Of a stretch of 60,000 nt of DNA, positions 1-8,065 are shown piece by piece (position 1 is the stretch's first letter; the number at the start of each line of letters is the position of its first letter). The position numbers and the translations under genes are program-made. Source of the stretch: Takakia lepidozioides (lineage: Eukaryota > Streptophyta > Takakiopsida > Takakiales > Takakiaceae). The stretch is from the NCBI GenBank assembly GCA_030704615.1, contig CM060731.1, positions 55,600,221-55,660,220 of the forward strand, written 5' to 3'. A model generated the notes under the pieces. The model ran no database searches, was not told where the DNA came from, and saw only the letters and a list, made by a program, of their open reading frames with translations.

Positions 1-1366
1 GAATTTTGAACAACGGGAACAGAAATGCGGCACCGCATTTCCGTCCGAGTCGCACTTTCCGACATTCCAGAACGGAAATGCGGCACCGCATTTCCATTTT
101 GTATCTGATGCATGGAGCTGAGGGATAGAAATGCTGCAGCACATTTCCGTCCTCACAAGACATTCATACTCTCCAGAACGGAAATGCGGTAACGCATTTC
201 CATCCAACAAGCACGGTATGTGAAGGTGGAACGGAAATGCGGTACAGCATTTCCGTTCTGATTGAGAATTGTGAACAACGGGAACAGAAATGCGGCACCG
301 CATTTCCGTCCGAGTCGCACTTTCCGACATTCCAGGACGGAAATGCGGCGCCGCATTTCCATTTTGTATCTGATGCATGGAGCCGAGTGCAATTCCGACC
401 GCTTGAGACATTCATACTATCTAGAACGGAAATGCGGTACCGCATTTCCGTTCTGACTGAAAATCGTGAACCATCGGAACTGAAATGCGGCAGCGCATTT
501 CCATCCGAGTCGCACCTCCCAACATTCCAAAACGCAAATGCGGCACCGCATTTCCGTTCTGATGAAAAATCGTGAAACATCGAAACTGAAATGCGGTACC
601 GCATTTCCGTCGGAGTCGCACCTTCCGACATTCCAAAACGGAAATGCGGCGCCGCATTTCCGTTTTGTATGTGAGGCATGGAGCTGTGGAACGAAAATGC
701 GGCACAGCATTTCCGCCAGGGTCAGACCTTAATACTCTACAGAACGGAAATGCGGTACCGCATTTCCGTTCTGACTGAAAATCGTGAACAACGGGAACAG
801 AAATGTGGCACCGCATTTCCGTCCGAGTCGCACCTTCCGACATTCTAGAACGGAAATGCGGCGCCGCATTTCCGTTTTGTATATGAGGCCTGGAGCTGTG
901 GGACGGAAATGTGGTGCCGCATTTCCATCCATGTGAGACCTTCAAACTTTCCACACCAGAAATGCGGCACCGCATTTCTGTTCAGGTGAGACCTCTATAC
1001 TTTCCCGAACGGAAATGTGGCACGGCATTTCCGTTCATCAACTAAGGTATGTGAAGGGGGAACGGAAATGCGGTACCGCATTTCCGTTCACATTGAAAAT
1101 CATGAACCACGGGAATTGAAATGTTGTGCCTCATTTCCGTCCGAATCGCACCTTTGGTCATTCCAGAACGGAAATGCGGCGCCGCATTTCCCTTTTGTAT
1201 TTCATACATGGAGCTGTGGGACGGAAATGCGGCACCGTATTTCCGTTCAACAACTAAGGTATGTGAAGGTGGAACGGAAATGCGGTGCCGCATTTTCTTC
1301 CAACAAGTACGGATGTGTAGCTTCGTGATGGTACTTAACGGAAATGCGGCGCCGCATTCGCATTTT
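1..1366. repeat. 53-bp-phased palindrome array
   Basis: About 25 copies of a near-perfect palindrome with core AAATGCGGYRCCGCATTT. Centres counted by hand fall at 31.5, 84.5, 137.5, 190.5, 243.5, 296.5, 349.5, then 438.5 to 1286.5, each step exactly 53 bp. The one large exception is an 89-bp step after 349.5, which equals two periods minus a 17-bp deletion; the last palindrome (centre 1350.5) sits 64 bp on. The central dinucleotide varies among CA, TA, GC and TG, so GC and TA forms are perfect palindromes. The 35-bp spacers fall into about five recurring classes (A-E) that tend to repeat in the order A-B-C-D-E, giving a 265-bp higher-order unit with dropouts. No convincing protein-coding content: open frames across it only translate the repeat. 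It continues off the left edge of the window. Confidence 0.95.
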
Positions 1367-1710
1367 CACTCCAACTCATCAGACGCTGGGACGGAAATGC
1401 CTTGAAATGTGAACACGTGGAGCAACGGAATTGCGGCACATGTCGGCACTCTATCTGACTGAAGTGGCATGAGGCGGCGCGGCCTGACCGTTGGATAATG
1501 ATGTTTGTTTTTCGGACGGCAGGCGTACCCTGAACGATTCGAATTTCGTAATGACGCAAAGTCCACGTGGAGACACTTTCGTCCAACCCTTTCGAACCCA
1601 AGTGGTGCATCACCGCCGTTTCATCTACTTTTGTCGTGTCTCCTCAGTCACCCCTCTCGCGCCCTTTCCATCTGCACTCTTTGCCCCTTTTCCCTGTCTC
1701 TGTTCTTCTT
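1367..1710 (+). promoter_or_regulatory. 5' flank of the copy 1 methyltransferase-like gene
   Basis: No gene is seen in this stretch. It holds two CACGTG motifs (1414-1419 and 1564-1569), the core of plant G-boxes; the first is kept in copy 2, the second is not. A pyrimidine-rich tract (about 1620-1710) leads up to the ATG at 1711, as expected of a 5' untranslated leader. No clear TATA box was seen. The role as promoter/leader is inferred from position and from its conservation at 38690-39016. Confidence 0.45.
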
Positions 1711-1881
1711 ATGCTCGAACCTGAGAGGGGGGGAGTTCGTGCACCAGACAGGAGACCTCGTCGCAAGCTCCGAAAATTATACTTCGGACGTAGGCCAATG
1801 CCGAAGGGGAGGAAGCAGATGCGTCTACAGGAGGAGATTGCCATCTCCGAGCAGCAGGCCACTCAGGCAACCCAGCCACCA
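1711..1881 (+). CDS. Exon 1: basic N-terminus
   Basis: 57 codons from the ATG at 1711, the start chosen because it is the first ATG after the pyrimidine-rich leader and is conserved at 39017 in copy 2. The product is rich in Arg/Lys (RRPRRKLRKLYFGRR), compatible with nuclear targeting or DNA contact. It ends in phase 0 at a GTGAGA donor (1882); the intron 1882-1985 ends TGCAG. Confidence 0.6.
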
Positions 1882-1985
1882 GTGAGAGCTCCATGCGATC
1901 GGGCTGCGCGCAGCTGATCGAGCACCGAACCCCCCATTTTTGCTTCTGTAATTCTTAGACTGAATACTAGGAGACTTGAATGCAG

Positions 1986-3232
1986 AACATGTTTGCATGC
2001 CTAATAGGAAAGGTGGACGTGCTGGAGGGATCGCAGGAATCCGAAGAGCCGCAGGAAGAGTCCGAGGAGCTAGCTGCAGCACGTACACCCACCCGATCCC
2101 CGAGCGCGGGTATTCCTGCCGGGCCTAGCCCTGTGCATTTCAAAGACGCAGCTTCGAAGGGCTCAAAGCCCCAGAGATCGACTCGCGTTCTTCGGTCATG
2201 GAGAATCGCCAGCAGGGATCGGGCCCTTCTCCAGCAAAGTCGAAGAAGAAGCAGCCCGTCCCTCTACTGGTTTTTGAACCGGCTCAGGCCGATTCACCCC
2301 CCCCAGACGCGAATGAAGCAGCAGGGTAAAAGACAGATTCAATTGCAACAGACACCTTCACCTGCAAGGATGAGGAAGCAGAAGGCAATCAGGGCGACGG
2401 CCGAACAATCTCCCGCAAAACCGCTTCCACGAGCTGAAGCTCAGTTCCTGGAGGATTTCCCGCCTGCAGATGTTGGGGCCGTCTCTGCTGCAGCGAAGGC
2501 AATGGGATCGACCGTTTTTGTCGATTTGGTACCGGAGGAGGGTGCTGCCGCTGAACGTTCGCAGCAAGACCTCACCACCGATGAGCAAGCAGGCCCGGAG
2601 GAGGCCTCTGCAATGGCAGAATTGCCCGCAAACAGGCCCCAGAGTGCAGCTCCAGTTGAGGATGCTCCAGCTGCTCAGCCACTACCGGCACCTACAGACA
2701 TGTCTCCGGAGGATTTCAAAAGTGCAGCGGATAAAATGTTGGAGGAGACACACAGTAGCATTGGCAGAGTTCTGGGCAGCAAGGTATTCCAGCGGACTCC
2801 TCGAATCCCACTCTGTCGCATGGTCTCCCTTCCCATCGTCAGGCAGGCCCTTCCCGGAGATGTGGATAAGCTCAAGTTCGCATTTCGAGAAGGGTACCGT
2901 CTGGGATCGGCAGCGTTTTACGTTTCCATTGAGAATGAGGACGGCGAAACTCGTGGACCCACTGCCGATGAATTGTCAACGTGGGATACCCACTGGCACA
3001 CTCGCAACGACGAATTCGAGGCGACGCTGAAGGGTGATCCAGACTTCGGCCATATGTCGGGTAAAATGTTCTTTGTGTGGGACGGGAATCACCGACTTCT
3101 TGCCTGGTGGGAGTACATCAAGCAGAACCATGCCAAGCACATTGGCTGGCATTACATGGTGGAGTGTGTCATCCTCAAGGTGAAGGCGGCAGACTCCTCC
3201 CTGCTCAAGAATGCCATGGCGGACCTCAACTC
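1986..3232 (+). CDS. Exon 2: ParB/sulfiredoxin-like domain exon
   Basis: Long exon. The first part is low-complexity and acidic (ESEEPQEESEEL). About 2140-2310 is out of frame relative to copies 2 and 3 through small indels, then returns to frame before MKQQGKRQ. From about 2800 a folded segment follows: PLCRMVSLPIVRQALPGDV, then FFVWDGNHRLLAWWEY near 3075-3110. The DGNHRL stretch matches the (D/G)G-x-HR motif of ParB/sulfiredoxin-fold nuclease-like domains, which in bacteria are sometimes fused to or paired with N4/N6 DNA methyltransferases. It ends in phase 2 at GTAAGA (3233). ParB assignment rests on this motif and on the fusion partner. Confidence 0.55.
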
Positions 3233-3262
3233 GTAAGATACTCATACCCTCCCTAGCACGTT

Positions 3263-3284
3263 CGAAATGCGGTGCCGCATTTCG
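3263..3284. repeat. Palindrome inside intron 2
   Basis: Array-type palindrome with a TG centre, flanked by CG/CG, inside the intron 3233-3344. Conserved at 40570-40591 (copy 2) and about 58865-58885 (copy 3, one base shorter). Confidence 0.9.
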
Positions 3285-3344
3285 GTTTCCATTCTGGTTT
3301 GTTTCCGTGCTTCTGTGTACTGAACTGGAGAGTGTGCCTTGCAG

Positions 3345-3535
3345 GGTCACTGAGAATGCGTACGTGCATACCCACATGCACACATATGCTGTACAGGGTG
3401 AGGAAAACTGGTCTCACTGATCCGCAGATGTTTGCGGAAATGCTGGAGCCCGAGCTCATTCAGAAAGCCGTTGCAAAAACAGACCGGACATGGTATCGTC
3501 TCACTATGGATGGAATGGTGGAGGTGATATACGAA
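3345..3535 (+). CDS. Exon 3 (frameshifted)
   Basis: Follows a TTGCAG acceptor and ends at GTAAGT (3536). The downstream part reads TDPQMFAEMLEPELIQKAVA and TWYRLTMDGMVEVIYE in the frame that continues to exon 4. The first 40-50 bases differ in length in all three copies (191 nt here, 189 in copy 2); one extra base here breaks the frame. A 190-nt exon would join both neighbours. Confidence 0.5.
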
Positions 3536-3634
3536 GTAAGTCGTCCTCCAATTTCCCTCTGCTCATCCTTCCCCAATTTCCAGTAATCTTTCCACATGAA
3601 TCGAATGTAACGCTTCTGCATGTTTTGTTGGCAG

Positions 3635-3919
3635 TCAAACATCAAGCTGGATTTGGCCCATGCCAAACGCTTCTTCATGGAAAGTGAGGGGCAGGTGAAA
3701 ACGTTGCAGTCATTGACTGAGCACTTGAAGGAAGCCGGTGTCAAGTCCAGAACCAAATACAAGTCAAAGCTTGTGAAGCTGGTGGCAATTGCAGATCCGA
3801 CACTTGGAAAGGACTTCATCCCCGAGATTGCAAAACACTATTCTCGGGCCATGCAGCCGACCATGCAATTGGAGAAACTGCATCACCTCTCAACGGCATG
3901 TGTTGAGGCAAAAGAGAAG
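3635..3919 (+). CDS. Exon 4: helical segment
   Basis: 95 codons in phase 0 between TTGGCAG and GTGAGG. Encodes a charged, probably alpha-helical stretch (SNIKLDLAHAKRFFMESEG...). Length is identical (285 nt) in copy 2. No domain recognised. It probably corresponds to the linker that follows the ParB-like fold. Confidence 0.6.
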
Positions 3920-3972
3920 GTGAGGTTTCAATGCACTGAAGTTCCTTCCTAGCAATAGCCACTCTCTTCCAG

Positions 3973-4119
3973 CTCCTGACATTGGATCGGAAATGGCAGA
4001 CACGGTGGCTGTCGATCTGGAATGCATCCGAGAGCATAAGGACAATGTGGTCTTTTCCACTGGAAGTTTCCGACCCTGCAGTGGATGTGTGGCTCAACCG
4101 CATGACTTGGTGGTTCCAG
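3973..4119 (+). CDS. Exon 5: Trp-rich segment
   Basis: 49 codons, phase 0, between CTTCCAG and GTAATT. Tryptophan-rich (RKWQTRWLSIW, MTWWFQ); same length in copy 2. No known domain recognised. Confidence 0.6.
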
Positions 4120-4202
4120 GTAATTCAAGGTACTTCCCCAGATTTGCTTTTCTGAAATGAATTCCCTGAACTGCTACGTGACAATGCATTTGGGAATCGC
4201 AG

Positions 4203-4460
4203 GTAATGTCGAATGCGAAGGAGCAAGTCGTAATGCACACAAATTCGTTCGGCTTGTACGTCAAATGGGATGGAACACAGACATTGGAAGACTACGTGAC
4301 ACGTTTCAGATGTGCGTACAAGGACAACCTTTCGCCAGAGAGCTACAGACAGCAAGAAGGAGCGTGGAGTTTACACATCACGAGGGAGCGGGGAAAGCTG
4401 CAATGCGAATTGTTTACAGGTGAAGCACAGCTGCCCTTGTATGCGAAGCCTGGTTACGAG
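4203..4460 (+). CDS. Exon 6
   Basis: 86 codons in phase 0 between ATCGCAG and GAG|GTTTGT. Includes FGLYVKWDGTQTLEDYVTRF. Copy 3 is 3 nt longer and copy 2 is 1 nt longer (frameshifted) around a short T run, so the exact sequence after YKDNL differs between copies. No domain recognised. Confidence 0.55.
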
Positions 4461-4471
4461 GTTTGTCTCGG

Positions 4472-4495
4472 AAATGCGGCACCGCATTCGCATTT
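4472..4495. repeat. Palindrome inside intron 6
   Basis: AAATGCGGCACCGCATTCGCATTT lies 11 bases after the donor of intron 4461-4565. Conserved at 41779-41802 and near 57660-57682. Confidence 0.9.
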
Positions 4496-4565
4496 TATGT
4501 TTTCGGTGGCACTCTGCGAGTAGGTTCGTCCAATCTTATGCTCACGCATGCTGACTGCCTTGCAG

Positions 4566-5722
4566 GTATATGAAATACGTGCTCCTTCAGACAGGGGCCC
4601 TGGCTCAAGAGCCCCCGTTCTTCATGGCTTGGACCGTGGCGGGCCCAAGCTGTGTCTACACACCCGAGATGCAGAAACAATGGCATCCCGCGCATCTCGT
4701 TGGATGCCCTGGTACCTGGATATGTCTGGCGGTATTGTTGACGAGTCTGAGAAAGATCTGCACGCCTTGGCAGAAGAGAAGAGAAAGGAAAGACGTGTCC
4801 CTGCTGGGCCAAAGTCGGCAAAGGAATCTGCTGCTCTGGAAGAATCCAGAAAGGCAGCTGAGATGGCACAAAAGATGGTGGATGCAGCTGTGCAGGCCCA
4901 ACAGAAGGGGTCGAAGAAGAGGACTCGCCAGCAAGGAGCAGCTGTTGTGACACCCGCCAAAACGAAGAAGCAGAAACAGCCTGTTCAGGAAGAGGGTGAG
5001 GAAGAGGACTCCGATGGAGACTTTGCAACCAGCCCACCCCCCCAAACGCAGGCTGCCTCCCCTGTGCCCACCGTTGTCACGAGAGGCACGAGAACTGGCT
5101 CGGCAAAGAAGGCACTCTTCAACCCCCCAGGGGGGCACCCTTTGAGCCGGTGGAAATGAAGAGGCCGAAAGTGGCTCCCGAAACAGTAGTCCAGTGTGTA
5201 AATGAGAGTTTCTTGGCGGCTTTGGATGGACGGGCAGCCAAGTTGGCATACATGAAGACCATGGAGGGTCTGAAGGGCAGAGCACTGAAGAAGGCGACTG
5301 CCGAAGAGCCTTCCGACACCCCAGGATTTCAGAATATGGTCTCGTTCTTTGAGAGGGTGTGTGCAGACAAGGATTGTAGGAGGGGCGGAAATGCCACCGA
5401 GTGGTCTTGCGATATGATCATCTTGGATATTCCGGACGGAGAGCCTGTGGAAGGACTGCAAGCTTTGCCATCTTGGAACAGGTACTCGGAGGACTTTTGG
5501 AAGAAAGGATTCGGGCTTGCCCGCATGGTGTTGGACGACAGAGGCTGTGTGGTTGTCCTGGCGAGCAGAGGAAAAAACACTCGGACAGGAATTGCGAAGT
5601 GGACCCGCAAGAGCGCCGTCCCGATTCTGAAAAAGAAGTGGACGTGCATCAACACACTGGGCCTTCGGTCGGAAGGGAAGAAGGTGATTACGACACTGGC
5701 ACTCGTCCATTCATTTGCTTGG
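4566..5722 (+). CDS. Exon 7: linker and methyltransferase catalytic half
   Basis: Begins after TTGCAG. The first part (about 4613-4710) is out of frame relative to copy 2 because of one inserted and one later deleted G, which cancel. A Lys/Glu/Ala-rich coiled linker with KKRTRQQ and KTKKQKQ follows, then one lost base near 5143 shifts the frame before the conserved part. The conserved part (about 5150-5722) reads NATEWSCDMIILDIPDGEP, then RMVLDDRGCVVVLASRGK, resembling motifs IV and VI of beta-class N4/N6 methyltransferases. The catalytic position reads DIPDG rather than DPPY. Donor GTGTTT (5723) was chosen by phase; GTCCAT at 5705 is an alternative. Confidence 0.55.
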
Positions 5723-5730
5723 GTGTTTTC

Positions 5731-5749
5731 AAATGCGGTGCCGCATTCG
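5731..5749. repeat. Palindrome inside intron 7
   Basis: Core AAATGCGGTGCCGCATT in the 56-bp intron 5723-5778, so the palindrome makes up a third of the intron. Conserved at 43038-43056 and near 56410-56430. Confidence 0.88.
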
Positions 5750-5778
5750 GTTTCTAATCGTTCCCCCTGTGTATGCAG

Positions 5779-6042
5779 ACGAAGCAGTTCGATGCATACT
5801 GCTTTGTGAAGGAGAACTCCACCTTTGTTTCCGGAAGGAGGGAGGAAAGGTTGACCCGAACTGCGACCCCCTCGATTACGACGTTCTGTTCAACAACGTT
5901 CCCAAGGAACTTCTCCCTCATAGCCTCACTTCAACGGAACCCCTGCGGTACTCACGGACTCGGAGCCCTGCCTTCATTCAGACAATTATGGAGACATGCA
6001 CAGACGTGGAGGGCACAGTGCTTGACCTCATCTGTGGGACAG
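5779..6042 (+). CDS. Exon 8: target-recognition end and motif X/I
   Basis: Starts after TATGCAG with TKQFDAYCFVKENSTF and ends in LDLICGTG, matching the 'VLDxxxGxG' SAM-binding motif I that lies C-terminal in beta-class enzymes. RYSRTRSPAFIQTIMETC just before it fits motif X. The exon is 264 nt here against 265 in copy 2: a C is missing near 5827, shifting the frame. Donor GTATGC. Confidence 0.6.
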
Positions 6043-6143
6043 GTATGCAGAATCTTGATCTATCTGTTTTGCAAATTCTCGTTAGGATGTAGTTCGCAAC
6101 ATCTGAAGCGCCATGTTGTAATGTGTGGATGGCATTGTAACAA

Positions 6144-6339
6144 GTGCCTCAATGTGGGCTGGGCGGTTTTCCGACCGGCACCTCTTTGCCTACGAGGAGG
6201 ATTCATTCGTGTGGGGATCCCATCTGGAAGAGCTGCAACGGAATGTTAAGGCTCCCAACAGAGCGGAAGTCTCCTCGGATTCGTCGGAGTCCGAGGAAGA
6301 CACAGTGGACATTGATGCGGAGGAGAACCCGGAATACGA
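6144..6339 (+). CDS. Exon 9: completes SAM-binding fold
   Basis: Encodes GASMWAGRFSDRHLFAYEED, which continues motif I and matches the 'aa...R...E.D' part of beta-class methyltransferases, followed by an acidic Ser/Glu stretch. In copy 2 the acceptor is ACAG|GTGCC; here it reads ACAA|GTGCC, so the correct AG is lost and the nearest AG lies one base later, out of frame. Ends phase 2 at GTGAGT. Confidence 0.55.
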
Positions 6340-6443
6340 GTGAGTGCAAACATTGTAAGTTTGCAAAGCCTTCTGGGTCATTTTGTCAAACGAATTTCCG
6401 GACTGTGGTTCTCATTAGTCTCGTTGATGATTGTCATGTGCAG

Positions 6444-6912
6444 GATTGCAGGGTCCGGGTCGAAACATGTAGGGCCTACACTTCCTGCCAGGAAGAATGT
6501 CCCGTTCTTTGCGAGGGCCGACTTCATGACGAGCCCGGTGAGGGACTACTCCCTTCCTAGTTATGCAGCTAAACTCGCAAATACAGCGATTAGAAGAAGT
6601 GAGAATCCCAGTAAAGTAGAGCAGATTTTGGAGAGGGCTAGGGAGGACAGAAGGATAAGGAAAGAGTTGGCAGCAGCTCAGACAGGTAGACGGGTACGAA
6701 AGTACATATGTGATTCAGCGGATGAGAGCGACGCAGACAGGGAGGAAGACGACCCAACGGAGGTGAGATGGACAGTTCCGCAAGGGGAAGATGGGATTTT
6801 CGAAAGCCTGGCCAACGAGCAGTCCGCTGGAGATGAGAAAGGCAATGAGGGGGTGGAGGCGGAGCAGGACAGTCTAGAACAGGATGAGGATTCGGATGAT
6901 TTTCAAGATTAA
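6444..6912 (+). CDS. Exon 10: C-terminal acidic tail
   Basis: 156 codons after the completing base, starting IAGSGSKHVGPTLPARKN and ending at TAA 6910-6912. It includes VPFFARADFMTSP and VRWTVPQGEDGIFE, both conserved in the divergent paralogue at 22455-22914, then a Glu/Asp-rich tail. No known domain. Confidence 0.7.
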
Positions 6913-6957
6913 TAGAATTTTAATGAAGTCTCTGTAAATGTAAATTCTCTTCCAGAG

Positions 6958-6965
6958 TATATAAA
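6958..6965 (+). promoter_or_regulatory. TATA box upstream of palindrome cluster
   Basis: TATATAAA, 46 bases after the methyltransferase-like stop codon and about 85 bases before the first palindrome of the downstream cluster. Kept in copy 2 (44269-44276) and, with one A lost, in copy 3 (55476-55482, minus strand). It would drive transcription through the palindromes; no coding region starts shortly after it. Confidence 0.5.
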
Positions 6966-7046
6966 GGAAATTCCCCGACATTCGTGACCCCTCTCCAGTG
7001 TGCATTCCAGCCACACAATCGCCCAAACCACGACGCTCCCAAAATC

Positions 7047-7769
7047 AGAAATGGGGCACCGCATTTCCAAAATTTTGGCAACTCTAAAAACCTCTTTTGG
7101 AAATGCGGCACCGCATTTCCAAAACAGGGGAGGGACTAAATTTTCCATTTCAATGTTGGCATAGTAAAAAGTAATCGGCCGATTGGAAATGCGGTGCCGC
7201 ATTTCCAAAATTTCCTTGTCCACACGCCAGTTTTGGCCTCTCCCGCTCATTGCATGGATGCCACCACGCTTACAGAGGTCGAACAAGGAGGTCGAGATGG
7301 CGGAATTGGAAATGCGGTGCCGCATTTCCATATTGGGGATGGTCTTTCTTTGAACTGCAGGCCCATCAGCAAAAATTGGCACCGCATTCCATTGTAAAAA
7401 AAAAGTCGATGACGGACATGGAAATGCGGCGCCGCATTTCCAGAACGGACATCGCAATTTGTCCATTTGCAGACCCACTCACGGAAATGCGGTAACGCAT
7501 TCCATCGCGCTGGTCGGAAATGTCACACTTTTCGAAGTGTTGGACGGAAATGCGGCACCGCATTCCCTTGTCCAAAAAGAAGTTTCCATTGCCAAGCTGG
7601 AAATGCGTCGCCGCATTTGCAATGCCAACCTCGTTGTCTGTCCAATTTATAGACCCGTGTTGGTATTTCGTGTACCTGGACGGAAATGATGCACCGCATT
7701 CCATTGTCCGACACTGAAATGCGGTTCATACATTTCCATGTCGGCATTGAAATGCGGCACTGCATTTCA
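7047..7769. repeat. Palindrome cluster, unit copy 1
   Basis: About 12 array-type palindromes, centres near 7057, 7109, 7195, 7318, 7380 (half lost), 7430, 7503, 7556, 7609, 7691, 7725 and 7758. Spacing is looser than in 1-1366, but several steps are 52-53 bp and the last two are 33-34 bp. The stretch has no plausible gene; open frames only translate the repeat. Confidence 0.9.
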
Positions 7770-7783
7770 ATGTCCGACATGGC

Positions 7784-7839
7784 GTTACTCTGGTATATTC
7801 TTGACACATGACTCTCATACCGGTTACTCTGGTATATTC
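7784..7839 (+). repeat. Two 17-bp direct repeats
   Basis: GTTACTCTGGTATATTC occurs at 7784-7800 and 7823-7839, a 39-bp period. The pair is kept in copy 2 (45167-45183 and 45206-45222, one mismatch) and on the minus strand in copy 3 (about 54644-54690). Role unknown; it lies at the 3' side of the minus-strand unknown gene. Confidence 0.8.
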
Positions 7840-7865
7840 ATCCGGACAGACAAATTGTAGAAATG

Positions 7866-7932
7866 AGCAGCGCGGTGGCTGGAAAAAGTTCAAGCTAACG
7901 CTGCAATTCCTCACAAACACTCCAGGGCACAT
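7866..7932 (-). pseudogene. Remnant of the minus-strand unknown gene
   Basis: Only the first ~23 codons (MCPGVFVRNCSVSLNFFQPP) of the gene intact at 45409-46110 remain. The rest is deleted, joining GAAATGAG directly to CAGCGCGG. Copy 3 has the same junction (about 54600), so copies 1 and 3 share one deletion event. Confidence 0.85.
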
Positions 7933-8065
7933 TTAAATTTCCCCCTACAGGATCCTGGACCGATGAAGATTGGCTGCTGCATGAATGTAGCCGTTTCAGT
8001 TTCCTACCCTGCCATGCAAACTATGGGCAGTGACTGCCAGGTGGGCCGATAGCCACTGGACACGA

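Larger units (their letters stand above)
1711..6912 (+). pseudogene. ParB-like/beta-class DNA methyltransferase-like gene, unit copy 1 (10 exons, lightly damaged)
   Basis: Proposed exons: 1711-1881, 1986-3232, 3345-3535, 3635-3919, 3973-4119, 4203-4460, 4566-5722, 5779-6042, 6144-6339, 6444-6912, with GT donors and AG acceptors at nearly all borders. Exon lengths and phases match copy 2 once small indels are allowed, giving a product of about 1460 residues. Order of parts: basic N-terminus; low-complexity acidic/proline region; ParB/sulfiredoxin-like segment with DGNHRLLAWWEY (near residue 425); helical middle; Lys/Arg-rich linker; methyltransferase-like core with IV-VI-TRD-X-I order of the beta class; acidic tail. 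Lesions in copy 1: frame shifts in exons 2, 3, 7 and 8 and a changed acceptor before exon 9. Function as a DNA-binding DNA methyltransferase is inferred from motifs; the usual catalytic (D/N/S)PP(Y/F/W) is replaced by DIPDG, so activity is doubtful. Three introns contain a palindrome of the array type. Confidence 0.65.

Noticed and set aside
1-1366. CRISPR array
   Set aside because: Palindromic repeats with constant 35-bp spacers look CRISPR-like, but spacers recur in classes, the repeat core varies, there is no cas gene and the surrounding DNA is eukaryotic.
153-1405. Open frames with repeated GNAAPHF / MRYRISV peptides in the palindrome array
   Set aside because: They are translations of the palindrome on both strands in all frames; similar frames appear in every palindrome cluster.
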